DNA of 64,000 nucleotides from contig CP103908.1 of the NCBI GenBank assembly GCA_024970065.1, forward strand, positions 992,001-1,056,000, given 5' to 3'. Both the position numbers and the translations under genes were made by a program. The notes under the pieces are model-generated. The model was given only the letters and a program-made list of their open reading frames with translations. It did not search any database and was not told where the DNA came from. The DNA is from Pediococcus acidilactici. GTDB taxonomy: Bacteria > Bacillota > Bacilli > Lactobacillales > Lactobacillaceae. Every line of letters begins with the position of its first letter. The stretch's first letter is position 1. Positions 43,395 through 53,285 of this stretch are shown here, piece after piece.

Positions 43395-45440
43395 TTAGTT
43401 ATTTTCTAAATCTAATTTTAGTTCTTCAAACGTTTCGTTTCCCTTTTCCTTGGGGGACGTTTGCTTAACGTCGTGTTCAGCCTTAACCGCCTCATTGTCT
43501 AGCAAACTGCCATCCTCTTCTAAGGTAAAGGAAACGTTGCTTTCAATCCATTTCCGGCGGGGTTCGACCTTATCACCCATCAACGTGGTTACCCGGCGTT
43601 CGGCTAAGGTATCATCATCAATCCGCACCCGTACCAAGGTTCGAGTTTCCGGATTCATGGTAGTTTCCCACAGCTGATCGGCGTTCATCTCACCAAGCCC
43701 CTTAAAGCGTTGCAGGGAAAAACCGCGGCCCATCTTTTTGCTAACTTCTTCAAGTTCCTCATCGGTCCACGCGTATTCAATTTTAGCCTTCTTATTGACG
43801 CCCTTCTGCAATTTGTAGAGGGGTGGCAAGGCAATGTAAATCTTGCCTGCGTCAATCATTGGGCGCATGTATTTATAAAAGAACGTTAATAATAACGTTT
43901 GAATGTGGGCTCCATCAGTATCGGCATCGGTCATGATAATGACTTTATCATAGTTGCTGTCTTCTACTTTGAATTCAGGACCCACGCCAGCGCCAATGGT
44001 GTAGATGATTGTATTGATCTCTTCATTTTTAACAATGTCTTGTAACTTGGCTTTTTCCGTATTTAAAACCTTACCACGTAACGGTAGAATGGCTTGGAAC
44101 TTACGGTTACGTCCTTGTTTGGCACTGCCTCCCGCCGAGTCCCCTTCGACAAGGAACAATTCATTCTTTTTCGCGTTTTTAGATTGGGCTGGAGTTAGTT
44201 TTCCGGATAAAATCCGGTCTTGTTTTTTCCGCCGTTTTCCGGTCCGGGATTCGTCACGCGCTTTACGTGCCGCTACCCGGGCATCCCGGGCGTTAATGGC
44301 TTTACGGACTAACTGTTGGGCAAATTCCCCATTCTCCATCAGGAAGAACCCTAGTTGTTCGCTAACCACGGCTTCAACAATTGGACGGGCTTCCGGAGTT
44401 CCTAATTTTTCCTTGGTCTGTCCTTCAAATTCAAGCAGCTCTTCGGGAACCCGGATAGAGATCACTGCTGACAAACCTTCCCGAACGTCGGAGCCTTCCA
44501 AGTTTTTGTCTTTTTCCTTTAAGAGGCCGACTTTTCGGGCAAATTCGTTGAAGGCCTTGGTCCATCCCGAACGCATGCCGACTTCGTGGGTCCCACCATC
44601 TTTGGTCCGGACGTTATTAACGAACGATAACACGGTTTCAGAGTAACCGTCGTTGTATTGTCCAGCAATTTCGACTTCGATGCCGTGCTTAGAACCATCA
44701 AAATACATGATGTTGCCTAAAGTATCCTTATCTTCGTTAAGGTACTCAACAAATTCTTTAATTCCCTCTTCATAAAGGTACTCTTCGGTTTGTTCATGGC
44801 CCGCCCGCTCGTCAGTAAGGGTGATCTTAACTCCCTTCAATAAGAAGGCTGATTCACGTAGCCGAACCGCTAACGTATTAAAGTTAAAAACCGTCGTGGT
44901 AAAAATCGCTGGATCCGGTTTAAAAGTTACCGTAGTTCCATTCGATTCCTTAGTTTTTCCCACCTTTTTTAACGTTCCGACAGGATGACCGCCGTTCACA
45001 AAATTTTCTTCGTACTTCATCTTGTCGCGGACGATTTCGACCGTTAATTTTTCGGACAACGCGTTAACGACGCTTGCACCAACCCCGTGCAATCCACCGG
45101 AAGTCTTATAACCACCTTGACCGAACTTTCCTCCGGCATGTAAGACGGTAAAAATTACTTCGGCAGTGGGTTTGCCAGACTTATGCATCCCGACCGGCAT
45201 TCCGCGCCCGTGGTCCACGACCGTAATACTGTTATCTGGGCGGATTGTGACATTAATTTCTTTTCCGTACCCAGCTAACGCTTCATCGACTGCATTATCA
45301 ACAATTTCATAAACGAGATGATGTAATCCACGTCCATCGGTAGATCCGATGTACATTCCGGGACGCTTTCGAACGGCTTCAAGCCCTTCAAGCACCTGGA
45401 TGGAAGAATCATCATATGTTGTTTTACTTGTTTTTGCCAT
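43395..45440 (-). CDS. parE: DNA topoisomerase IV subunit B
   Basis: The 681-residue protein carries the GHKL ATPase motifs (LVYEIVDNAVDEALAGY, VDHGRGMPVG, SGGLHGVGASVVNAL), the Toprim motif LFLVEGDSAGGSAKQGR, and IIMTDADTDGAHI. The C-terminal residues of the family (LGEMNADQLWETTM) are present. Pairs with ParC. Divergent from plsY. Confidence 0.97.
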   Translation of the reverse strand: MAKTSKTTYDDSSIQVLEGLEAVRKRPGMYIGSTDGRGLHHLVYEIVDNAVDEALAGYGKEINVTIRPDNSITVVDHGRGMPVGMHKSGKPTAEVIFTVLHAGGKFGQGGYKTSGGLHGVGASVVNALSEKLTVEIVRDKMKYEENFVNGGHPVGTLKKVGKTKESNGTTVTFKPDPAIFTTTVFNFNTLAVRLRESAFLLKGVKITLTDERAGHEQTEEYLYEEGIKEFVEYLNEDKDTLGNIMYFDGSKHGIEVEIAGQYNDGYSETVLSFVNNVRTKDGGTHEVGMRSGWTKAFNEFARKVGLLKEKDKNLEGSDVREGLSAVISIRVPEELLEFEGQTKEKLGTPEARPIVEAVVSEQLGFFLMENGEFAQQLVRKAINARDARVAARKARDESRTGKRRKKQDRILSGKLTPAQSKNAKKNELFLVEGDSAGGSAKQGRNRKFQAILPLRGKVLNTEKAKLQDIVKNEEINTIIYTIGAGVGPEFKVEDSNYDKVIIMTDADTDGAHIQTLLLTFFYKYMRPMIDAGKIYIALPPLYKLQKGVNKKAKIEYAWTDEELEEVSKKMGRGFSLQRFKGLGEMNADQLWETTMNPETRTLVRVRIDDDTLAERRVTTLMGDKVEPRRKWIESNVSFTLEEDGSLLDNEAVKAEHDVKQTSPKEKGNETFEELKLDLENN

Positions 45441-45609
45441 TCACGTTACTCCTTTAAGGTCAGTACTATTATCATAACTTATTTTTATTCTGATGAAAAC
45501 ATTTCGATAAATGTTATAATACTGCATTGTGACTGAAATTTTATCACTCATAAAATCCGTGCTAAAATTTATTGAAACTTAAATTATTAATCAGAAAAGA
45601 GGAAGTCCC

Positions 45610-46221
45610 ATGTTAAAAATTTTCATCATGTTGGTGATTGCCTACTTGTTAGGCTCGATTCCCTCGGGAGTGTTGGTCGCCAAACATTTTAACAAAGATT
45701 TACATAAAGAAGGTAGTGGAAACACCGGGACGACCAATACGTTCCGGGTTCTCGGCGTTAAACCTGGTTTACTAGTCTTGTTAATGGATCTTTTAAAAGG
45801 AACCTTAGCCACCCTACAGCCGATTGTCTTTCACGTCACCACGATTAATCCCCTTATTATTGGTCTCGCGGCCATTTTAGGGCACACTTTTTCGGTTTTC
45901 GATGAATTCCGGGGCGGAAAGGCAGTGGCCACCAGTGCGGGCATGCTGCTAGCGTATAATCCTAGCTATTTTATTACCGCTTGTTGCCTATTCGTCGGTT
46001 TCATTTACATTTCCAGCATGGTTAGCTTTTCGAGCATCGTTTCGGCAATCTTACTCGTTATTATTTCGTTTTTCTACCATGATTGGGTGCTTTCAGTAGT
46101 GGCCATTGGACTAACTAGTTTTATCATTTATCGCCACCGCTCCAACATTAAGCGCATTTTGAGCGGCAATGAAAATCTGGTTCCCTTTGGAATCTACTAT
46201 CGCCTTAAGCACAAAGGCTAA
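45610..46221 (+). CDS. plsY: Glycerol-3-phosphate acyltransferase PlsY
   Basis: At 203 residues with five or six hydrophobic segments it is of typical length. Conserved motifs are GSIPSGVLVAK, GSGNTGTTNTFRVLG, GHTFSVFDEFRGGKAVATSAGMLL and the C-terminal RHRSNIKRILSGNE. It acylates glycerol-3-phosphate using acyl-phosphate as donor at the membrane, committing to phospholipid synthesis. RBS AGAGGAAG lies upstream. The divergent position to parE is common in lactobacilli. Confidence 0.95.
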   Translation: MLKIFIMLVIAYLLGSIPSGVLVAKHFNKDLHKEGSGNTGTTNTFRVLGVKPGLLVLLMDLLKGTLATLQPIVFHVTTINPLIIGLAAILGHTFSVFDEFRGGKAVATSAGMLLAYNPSYFITACCLFVGFIYISSMVSFSSIVSAILLVIISFFYHDWVLSVVAIGLTSFIIYRHRSNIKRILSGNENLVPFGIYYRLKHKG

Positions 46222-46225
46222 ACTA

Positions 46226-46264
46226 AAAACCCTTGAAACTTAAAATAGTTTCAGGGGTTTTAAT
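46226..46264 (+). terminator. Intrinsic terminator after plsY
   Basis: AAAACCCTTGAAACT pairs with AGTTTCAGGGGTTTT across TAAAAT and ends in T-rich sequence. Confidence 0.75.
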
Positions 46265-46266
46265 TT

Positions 46267-47151
46267 TTAAAAGAATGAAATTGTAAATTCGTGGTTAAAG
46301 GTTGCTCCAGCAGCCAACCGGTTCATTCCTAGCTTTTCGTTCAATTCACCATTGAAATCAACGGTATCCGCAATTCCCCACCAAGGTTCCAAACAAATAA
46401 ATTCACCTTCAGCAGGATATGGAGACCAAATTCCTAGATAAGGAGCATCCGCCACCGTCAAGGCCACCCCGTGGTCGTTAACGTCGTTTTCTAACATTAC
46501 GGTTGTTGATCGTTGCTGCAAATCTAAGATTAAAGCGTCGTTAGCAAAAAGTTCATGGCTTAAGGCTAACGGCTGGGTAGCATCTAGATCCTGCAGGTGC
46601 TTGGGATCCGTGTACGGAGCTTGCAACGGAATTTGCTTAAATACCTGTTTAGGAGCAATCCGCATTTGACTTTCCGCCATCCCGATTCTTGGATCACCTA
46701 AGTTAAGATTAAATCCAGGGTGCCCGCCAATCGCAAACCAGAGGTCGTCCTCTGCAGCTGGATTACGTACTTCGTAACGTTCGGTTAACTCGTGATCCTG
46801 TAATTCAAAATGCAACCGTAATTCAAAATCGAACGGGAATTTTTCGCGCGTTTCCGCGGTGCTCTTTAATTCCATTACCACTTGGTCGGCACTTGCTGAA
46901 ATCACCGTAAAGCGCATGTCTCGAGCAAACCCATGTTGCCCCATCGGATAACGCTTGCCGTTGACCTTAAATTGATCGTCTTTTAAGCGACCCACGAACG
47001 GAAAAAGAACGGGAGCGTGTCTTCCCCAGACTTGGGGATCAGCTTGCCAGATGTATTCAATTTGGTCGTCGTTAGACTTAACGCTGGTTAATTCCGCACC
47101 TAATTCATCAATTGTGACCGTTAAAAACTCATTTTTTAAAACTGCCGTCAT
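46267..47151 (-). CDS. Aldose 1-epimerase-family protein (LacX-like)
   Basis: The 294-residue protein has the galactose-mutarotase-like jelly roll; visible blocks are QADPQVWGRHAPVLFPFVGRL, GQHGFARDM, and IGGHPGFNLNLG, with catalytic-type His in GQHGFAR and GGHPGF, and a Glu in FICLEPWWGIAD. Family members interconvert alpha and beta hexose anomers; the LacX branch has uncertain substrate. Follows hslU by about 12 bases on the same strand, in an operon with xerC-hslVU. Confidence 0.86.
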   Translation of the reverse strand: MTAVLKNEFLTVTIDELGAELTSVKSNDDQIEYIWQADPQVWGRHAPVLFPFVGRLKDDQFKVNGKRYPMGQHGFARDMRFTVISASADQVVMELKSTAETREKFPFDFELRLHFELQDHELTERYEVRNPAAEDDLWFAIGGHPGFNLNLGDPRIGMAESQMRIAPKQVFKQIPLQAPYTDPKHLQDLDATQPLALSHELFANDALILDLQQRSTTVMLENDVNDHGVALTVADAPYLGIWSPYPAEGEFICLEPWWGIADTVDFNGELNEKLGMNRLAAGATFNHEFTISFF

Positions 47152-47163
47152 AAAAGTTGCCTC

Positions 47164-48576
47164 CTACAAGATAAACTCGCTTAAGTCTTTGTTACCCGCG
47201 ATGCTACCAATCTTACTATCAACGTATTTTTCGGTAATGGTTACTTCGCCCATTTCCATGGATGGTCCTTCAAAAAGGATGTCTTCCAATAGTTTTTCTA
47301 GAATGGTATGCAAACGCCGTGCACCAATGTTTTCCGTTTCGTGGTTAACTTGTTCAGCAATTTCGGCAATTCGTTCAATCGCTTCGATAGTGAAGGTAAC
47401 TTTCACGTTATCCGTGCCAATTAAGGCAATGTATTGCTTAACCAATGCATTCTTTGGTTCGGTAAGGATCTTAACAAAGTCGTCCTTCGAAAGGTCGTTT
47501 AGTTCAACCCGAATTGGGAAACGGCCCTGCAATTCAGCAATTAAATCGCTAGGCTTACTTTCGTGAAACGCCCCCGAACCGATGAAGAGGATGTGGCTGG
47601 TGTCCACCAAACCATACTTAGTGTTAACTTGAGACCCTTCTACAATTGGTAAAATGTCTCGTTGCACACCTTGCCGGGACACGTCGCTAGAAGTGTTTTG
47701 TCCTGAACCAGTAATCTTATCAATTTCGTCAATGAAGATGATTCCGGTATTTTCCGCCCGTTGGATTGCATTATGGTATAAATCCCCATGGTTAACTAAT
47801 TTGTCGGACTCTTCTTTAATTAGAATTTCACGAGCTTCCCGCACGGGTACCGTTCGACTAATTTTCTTCTTTGGCAAGAGCCCGCTCAACGATTCGTTAA
47901 GGTCGATGCCCATTTGATTCATCATGTTGTTATTATTATTTTGCTTAGGATCGTCCATTTCAATGGTGACCATCTCGTTTTCGAGGAGTCCCTTAGCTAA
48001 CTTGCTTGCCGTGTCCATCCGCTTTTCCTTGATGTCATCCGGCACATTTTGTCCACTTGGTTGAAAATCAGTTGGTGTCTTTCCCTGTTGCATTTGCGTA
48101 AACATGTTCATCATGTTTTGGAAGTCTACCGCTGAATTTTGCTTAGGATCTTCTGGCACTGGTACAAGCAATTCGACAATGCGGTGATCCGCGTTTTTAG
48201 CTGCTTCCATCCGGACGTCCTTAAAGGCCCGTTCTTCTTCTAAATGCACGGCGTTTTCAACTAAGTCACGCACCATCGACTCGACGTCCCGTCCGACGTA
48301 ACCAACTTCGGTAAACTTAGTTGCTTCGACCTTCACAAAGGGAGCGTTAACGATTTTGGCCAATCGCCGGGCAATTTCAGTTTTTCCGACCCCGGTTGGT
48401 CCAATCATTAGTAAGTTCTTTGGGGTGATGTCTTCTTGCATATCGGCAGAAAGCTGGAGCCGCCGGTAACGATTCCGTAAAGCAACCGCAACGGCACGCT
48501 TAGCTGATTTTTGACCAATTACAAATTCATCTAATTGGTTAACAATTTCTTGTGGGGTTAAGTTTTCTTTTAACAT
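47164..48576 (-). CDS. hslU: ATP-dependent protease ATPase subunit HslU (ClpY)
   Basis: At 470 residues it is full length. It begins LTPQEIVNQLDEFVIGQKSAKRAVAVALRNRYRR and has Walker A IGPTGVGKTEIARRL, pore loop VEATKFTEVGYVGRDVES, Walker B GIIFIDEIDKI and the C-terminal anchoring residues FIL for HslV binding. Together with HslV it forms the HslUV unfoldase-protease. The stop-start spacing to hslV is three bases. Confidence 0.96.
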   Translation of the reverse strand: MLKENLTPQEIVNQLDEFVIGQKSAKRAVAVALRNRYRRLQLSADMQEDITPKNLLMIGPTGVGKTEIARRLAKIVNAPFVKVEATKFTEVGYVGRDVESMVRDLVENAVHLEEERAFKDVRMEAAKNADHRIVELLVPVPEDPKQNSAVDFQNMMNMFTQMQQGKTPTDFQPSGQNVPDDIKEKRMDTASKLAKGLLENEMVTIEMDDPKQNNNNNMMNQMGIDLNESLSGLLPKKKISRTVPVREAREILIKEESDKLVNHGDLYHNAIQRAENTGIIFIDEIDKITGSGQNTSSDVSRQGVQRDILPIVEGSQVNTKYGLVDTSHILFIGSGAFHESKPSDLIAELQGRFPIRVELNDLSKDDFVKILTEPKNALVKQYIALIGTDNVKVTFTIEAIERIAEIAEQVNHETENIGARRLHTILEKLLEDILFEGPSMEMGEVTITEKYVDSKIGSIAGNKDLSEFIL

Positions 48577-48579
48577 TGC

Positions 48580-49134
48580 TTAATCTTCCTCCTTGAAATC
48601 TAAAGCGATCACGTTATGGTTAGTAAAGATGTCGATGTCACCAGCAACGTTAATTGCGGTTTTAGCAATTTCTTTAGCGGTCATGTCTTTAGCATGTTGT
48701 TTTAGAGCCTTGGCCGCTGCCAAAGCAAAGTTACCACCCGAGCCAATGGCTAAGATACCATCATCTGGGGCAATCACTTCTCCACTCCCGGAAACCAAGT
48801 ACATTTCCTTTTGGTCCATTACGATTAACATGGCTTCCAGCTTTTGTAATTGTTGGTCGCCCCGCCAAATTTTGGCCAATTCAACGGAAGCACGTTGTAA
48901 ATTGCCACTATACTCGGATAATTTCTTTTCAAATTTTTCTTCCAGGTTGAAAGCATCGGCTACACTACCCGCAAATCCCACGATGACTTTTCCATCGTAA
49001 ATTCTACGAACTTTTCGTGCAGTGCCTTTCATAATGAATTTTTCACCCATGGTAACTTGACCATCCCCGGCCATAGCGTTTTCTCCATTGTGATTAATGG
49101 CAATTATGGTTGTTGCGTCAAATTTTACTGGCAT
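48580..49134 (-). CDS. hslV: ATP-dependent protease peptidase subunit HslV (ClpQ/CodW), with 7-residue N-terminal extension
   Basis: At 184 residues with the proteasome-beta fold: [45 protein letters not shown] and [16 protein letters not shown]. The mature enzyme family uses an N-terminal Thr (or Ser in Bacillus CodW). Here seven residues (MPVKFDA) precede Thr8-Thr9, and residue 2 is Pro, so processing to expose Thr would be needed. RBS AAGGAG fits this start and no other start codon lies closer. Forms the HslUV protease with the downstream gene. Confidence 0.94.
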   Translation of the reverse strand: MPVKFDATTIIAINHNGENAMAGDGQVTMGEKFIMKGTARKVRRIYDGKVIVGFAGSVADAFNLEEKFEKKLSEYSGNLQRASVELAKIWRGDQQLQKLEAMLIVMDQKEMYLVSGSGEVIAPDDGILAIGSGGNFALAAAKALKQHAKDMTAKEIAKTAINVAGDIDIFTNHNVIALDFKEED

Positions 49135-49148
49135 AATGTTCTCCTTAA

Positions 49149-50054
49149 TTAAGACTTAGTCGAGCGTGGAAAGAATTTCCGGTAACTCTCTTGTAGTTTT
49201 TCTTTAGTAACGTGTGTATAAATTTGGGTTGTTGATAGGCTGGCGTGGCCTAAGAGCTCTTGAACAGTTCGAAGGTCTGCGCCATTGTTTAACATGGCGG
49301 TCGCAAAGCTATGCCGCAACATGTGGGGATGAATTTCGCCGGTCAAACTACTTTTTTTAATAATTTGATTTAAGACGTATTCAACCCCCGACGCGGTAAT
49401 TGGCTGCCCGTAATGACTAACGAAGACGTACTGGTGCGTTTGATGGTATTTTGCCAGTAATGGTGTCCATTCATTTTGATGGTAGTCTTCTAGAGCATGC
49501 TTAGCATAGCGTCCAAAGGGCACGTAGCGTTCCTTGTTTCCCTTCCCTAAAACCAAGATGGTTTGCATAGAAAAGTCAATGTCCGTCCAACGCAAATTGG
49601 TGCACTCACTAACTCGCATTCCGGTACCGTAAAGCACCTCTAGCAAAGCAACGTCTCGCAAATGCAATGGTCCTTGTGCTTGGTAAACTGTATCAAAAAG
49701 CTGGTTCATTTCCTTTTCATAGAAGAAGCGTGGAAGGTGATCGGCATGTTTCTTTAATTGAACAAATTCAAAAGGATTTTTATCAATTACCTCATTTTTT
49801 ATTAAAAAACGGTAAAAAGCACGTAAAGACGAAACTTTCCGTGAGATTGAGGTTCGTTTTAAATTTTGGTCAAAGAGGTAACTCATGAAGACGTTCGCGT
49901 CAAAACGATCCACCGCTAAAAGCTCCGGCTTATTTCCGGTAGTCTGAAGAAACTTTTGAAATTCCTGCAAGTCTTCCAGATAAGCTGTAACCGTTTTATC
50001 AGAATATTGCCGCTCCACGGTTAAATACCTTTTAAATTGCTCTATCCAGTCCAT
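49149..50054 (-). CDS. xerC: Tyrosine recombinase XerC (chromosome dimer resolution)
   Basis: The start [19 protein letters not shown] (50054) is fixed by GGAGG seven bases upstream, a frame extending to 50105 being discounted. The 301-residue protein has the N-terminal SAM-like domain and the catalytic set: Arg in [11 protein letters not shown], Lys in [10 protein letters not shown], His-x-x-Arg in [12 protein letters not shown], His in LLGHASLST, and Tyr in TQIYTHV. Resolves chromosome dimers at dif with XerD or XerS-type partner. Its SD lies in a terminator-like hairpin after topA. Confidence 0.94.
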   Translation of the reverse strand: MDWIEQFKRYLTVERQYSDKTVTAYLEDLQEFQKFLQTTGNKPELLAVDRFDANVFMSYLFDQNLKRTSISRKVSSLRAFYRFLIKNEVIDKNPFEFVQLKKHADHLPRFFYEKEMNQLFDTVYQAQGPLHLRDVALLEVLYGTGMRVSECTNLRWTDIDFSMQTILVLGKGNKERYVPFGRYAKHALEDYHQNEWTPLLAKYHQTHQYVFVSHYGQPITASGVEYVLNQIIKKSSLTGEIHPHMLRHSFATAMLNNGADLRTVQELLGHASLSTTQIYTHVTKEKLQESYRKFFPRSTKS

Positions 50055-50055
50055 A

Positions 50056-50096
50056 AAAAAACCTCCAACAATTGACACTGTAGCAAATTGTGGAGG
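50056..50096 (-). terminator. Hairpin with U-tract whose 3' arm is the xerC ribosome binding site
   Basis: On the minus strand CCTCCACAATTTG (50096-50084) pairs with CAATTGTTGGAGG (50074-50062), with one bulge, and TTTTTTT (50061-50055) follows immediately before the ATG. It meets the pattern of an intrinsic terminator and would also hide GGAGG. Confidence 0.7.
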
Positions 50097-50125
50097 GAAA
50101 CTCAATTTATTTATTGTTTTTTAAG

Positions 50126-52198
50126 CTATTTTTGAGGTTCTTCCTCATAGTCATGGTTTGGACAAACGATTTGTTTACCGCCCTTAATTTTCTTTTCAAT
50201 TAAGAAGCTGTGACATACGGGGCATTCCCGCGCGATTGGTTTGTCCCACGAGACAAATTCACAATCTGGGTAACGCGAGCAACCGTAGAATACGCGTCCA
50301 CGCTTGGATTTGCGTTCGATAATTTGTCCTTTATGGCATTGTGGGCAGGTTACCCCAATTTCCTTAACGATTGCTTGGGTGTTACGACAATCAGGGAACC
50401 GGCTACAAGCAAAGAATTTCCCGTAGCGCCCCATTTTAACCACCATTGGTGCCCCACAGATCTCACAGTTAAAGCCGGCTGGTTCGTCTTTAATTTGAAT
50501 CTTTTCAATTTGTCCTTGAGCTTTTTCCAGCTCTTTAGCGAACGGCTTATAATACCGGTCAACTACCTTAATCCAGTTTTCCTTACCTTCTTCAATAGAG
50601 TCAAGATCCTTTTCTAAACCAGCGGTGAAGTCAATGTTAACGATGTCTGGGAAGAAGTCGTAAATAATTTCGTTGACGATTTCTCCTAGTTCCGTTGGTT
50701 CAAAGCGCCGAGAAACTAACTTGACGTAGTAGCGACGTTGGATCGTATCCAGGGTTGGTGCGTAGGTAGATGGCCGACCGACCCCGTTTTCTTCCAAAGC
50801 CTTAATCAAAGCAGCTTCAGTATAGCGGGCTGGTGGCTGGGTGAAGTGTTGGTTTGGATTATTATTAACCAACTTAACTTGGTCACCTTCGGCAAGGTTC
50901 GGCAAAACGTTATCCTTGTCCTTATTAGTTTTATATACTTTCGTGAATCCTTCAAACTTGGTCTTCGAACCGTTTGCTCGGTACTGAACATCGTTTTGTT
51001 CAATTGTAACGGTCATTGTATCGGAAACTTCGGGCGTCATTTGACTTGCGACAAACCGGGCCCAAATTAATTTGTAGAGTTTATATTGATCGTTGTTAAG
51101 GTACTCTTTAATTTGTTCAGGAGTCCGCTTGACCGAAGAAGGACGGATCGCTTCGTGGGCGTCTTGCGCTCCTTCCGGCATCTTCCCCTTCCGTGGCTTA
51201 GTAGCCGCGTATTCCGCGCCGTATTGGTCGTGAATGAATAAGGAAGTTTCGTGCTTAGCAACTTCTGAAATTCGGGTCGAGTCCGTCCGCATATAGGTGA
51301 TCAACCCAACCGTTCCTTCTTTACCAATGTTAATTCCTTCATAAAGCTGTTGCGCAGTCATCATGGTTTTACGAGTCCGGAAATTAAGGGTTTTATTAGC
51401 CTCTTGTTGCATAGAACTCGTGGTAAACGCCGCTGCTGGGTACCGCTTCCGTTCACGCCGTTTAACTTCCGTAATGTCAAAGTCGCCTTTAGGGTCAATG
51501 TTCTTTAGGACTTCTTGAACCCTTTCGTTATTTGGCAGCTTCATCTTTTTGTGATGCATGCCATAAAAACTAGCCTTAAACTTTGAACGACCTTTTTTAA
51601 ATTCGGAATCAATTGACCAGTACTCTTCAGGTTTAAAGGCGTTGATTTCCTTTTCCCGTTTGATGATTAAACTTAAGGCGATGGATTGTACCCGGCCCGC
51701 ACTGAGGCCCTTTTTAACCTTTTGCCAAAGTAATGGTGAAATTGAATAACCTACCAACCGATCTAAAATTCGGCGCGCTTGTTGGGCATCAACTAAGGTT
51801 GTGTCAATGCTACGAGGGGTTTTAAAGGCGTTTTTAACCGCGTCTTTAGTAATTTCGTTAAATACCACCCGATTCTTATCTTTCGGATCTAATCCTAATA
51901 GGTAGGAAAGGTGCCACGCAATTGCTTCTCCTTCCCGGTCCGGGTCAGAAGCAAGGTAAACTTTTTTAGCCTTTTTGGCTTCTTTACGTAAATTTTTAAT
52001 GGTGTCACCCTTACCGCGGATCGAAATGTAGTGGGGTTCGTAGTCGTTTTCAATATCGACTCCCATTTTACTTTTCGGTAAATCCCGGATGTGGCCTAAA
52101 CTAGCCACGACTTTATAAGAGCGACCCAAGTATTTTTCAATGGTTTTTGCCTTAGAAGGTGATTCCACGATCACCAGGTTTTTTTTAGTAGTCGGCAT
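50126..52198 (-). CDS. topA: DNA topoisomerase I
   Basis: The 690-residue type IA enzyme begins with the Toprim domain [20 protein letters not shown], has [16 protein letters not shown], catalytic Tyr in [14 protein letters not shown], and three C-terminal Cys4 zinc ribbons ([27 protein letters not shown]). It relaxes negative supercoils. First gene of a topA-xerC-hslV-hslU unit, downstream of dprA. Confidence 0.97.
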   Translation of the reverse strand: MPTTKKNLVIVESPSKAKTIEKYLGRSYKVVASLGHIRDLPKSKMGVDIENDYEPHYISIRGKGDTIKNLRKEAKKAKKVYLASDPDREGEAIAWHLSYLLGLDPKDKNRVVFNEITKDAVKNAFKTPRSIDTTLVDAQQARRILDRLVGYSISPLLWQKVKKGLSAGRVQSIALSLIIKREKEINAFKPEEYWSIDSEFKKGRSKFKASFYGMHHKKMKLPNNERVQEVLKNIDPKGDFDITEVKRRERKRYPAAAFTTSSMQQEANKTLNFRTRKTMMTAQQLYEGINIGKEGTVGLITYMRTDSTRISEVAKHETSLFIHDQYGAEYAATKPRKGKMPEGAQDAHEAIRPSSVKRTPEQIKEYLNNDQYKLYKLIWARFVASQMTPEVSDTMTVTIEQNDVQYRANGSKTKFEGFTKVYKTNKDKDNVLPNLAEGDQVKLVNNNPNQHFTQPPARYTEAALIKALEENGVGRPSTYAPTLDTIQRRYYVKLVSRRFEPTELGEIVNEIIYDFFPDIVNIDFTAGLEKDLDSIEEGKENWIKVVDRYYKPFAKELEKAQGQIEKIQIKDEPAGFNCEICGAPMVVKMGRYGKFFACSRFPDCRNTQAIVKEIGVTCPQCHKGQIIERKSKRGRVFYGCSRYPDCEFVSWDKPIARECPVCHSFLIEKKIKGGKQIVCPNHDYEEEPQK

Positions 52199-52370
52199 TT
52201 GTTGCTCCTTTGCCTTGAATTAGAATTTATAGTCACCATGTTATTGCATTAGAATCTATATTGTCAAATAACGGGTACCACCCTAAACAATTGACGTAGT
52301 GTCTAATCGCCACTACTACAACGGTGCTAATCAAGTTTACATCTTAGCACGACTTTTTTAAAATGTATAT

Positions 52371-53240
52371 TTATCTTTGTAAACCGACCTCTTCAAGAAC
52401 ATCATTTAAAGAGATTAATGGCCGCGCTCCCGCAGCAATTAGCTCGTTAGTTCCCCGGCTATTTTCGCTAAAAATACTTCCGGGCACCGCTAAAACGTTG
52501 CGGTTTTCCCCTAAAGCTAAGCTAGCAGTAATTAAACTGCCCGATTTTTGTTTAGCTTCAATAATACAGGTAGCCTGAGCTAAACCAGCAATAATTCGAT
52601 TGCGTTCCACAAAGTGATGACGTAACGGACGTGCTCCCTGAGGGTACTCGCTAATTAATAGCCCAGTTTGTTGCACCTGGTCCTGTAAAATTGCGTTTTG
52701 CTTGGGATAAACAACGTCTAAGCCGTTGCCAATTACCGCAATTGTTTTCCCGGCTCCATCCACAGTAGCTTGGTGAGTCATCGCATCGACACCGCGCGCC
52801 AAACCGCTAACGGTAACCAGCTGGTGCTCAAGAAGCCCTGGCACCAGTTTTTTAACCGTCGCCATTCCGTATCGGGTCATGTTTCGCGCACCGACAATCG
52901 CAACCGTTCGCGGTTCTTGGAGTAAATCTAACCGGCCCCGGTAAAACAATACGGTCGGCGGACAATAAATCTCACGTAAAAGGTCGGGATATGCTGGATC
53001 CGCAATCGTTAGGATTCCCCCGTTTTGCTCATTTTCATGAATCTTACGCTTTAATTTTGCACTATGCAAACAGTTAACTAAATCACTTCGCTGTTCATCA
53101 GCAATTAACGGACTTGTTTGAACCCACTCAGTTAATGAAAATTCTGCTTGATTGTGGACTGCTTGATAAATTTGGGATTGCTTTTTAATACTAAAGTTAG
53201 TACCGATTTTAATGCGAATTAAAAAATCACGAAGTTCCAT
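52371..53240 (-). CDS. dprA: DNA processing protein DprA
   Basis: The 289-residue protein has an extended Rossmann fold: VAIVGARNMTRYGM, TVSGLARGVDAMTHQATVDGAGKTIAVIGNGLDVVYPKQN and SEYPQGARPLRHHFVERNRIIAGLA, all characteristic of Smf/DprA. It loads RecA on incoming single-stranded DNA during natural transformation. The standard dprA-topA order of lactobacilli. The 170-base gap to topA holds no gene or clear terminator. Confidence 0.94.
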   Translation of the reverse strand: MELRDFLIRIKIGTNFSIKKQSQIYQAVHNQAEFSLTEWVQTSPLIADEQRSDLVNCLHSAKLKRKIHENEQNGGILTIADPAYPDLLREIYCPPTVLFYRGRLDLLQEPRTVAIVGARNMTRYGMATVKKLVPGLLEHQLVTVSGLARGVDAMTHQATVDGAGKTIAVIGNGLDVVYPKQNAILQDQVQQTGLLISEYPQGARPLRHHFVERNRIIAGLAQATCIIEAKQKSGSLITASLALGENRNVLAVPGSIFSENSRGTNELIAAGARPLISLNDVLEEVGLQR

Positions 53241-53285
53241 TCTTTCACCTCGAATGTACAGTACGTGATTTTAGTAAATAATATT

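Noticed and set aside
44005..44646. 213-codon plus-strand frame
   Set aside because: It is antisense to parE, a fully conserved gene, with Ser/Arg/Phe-rich shadow composition.
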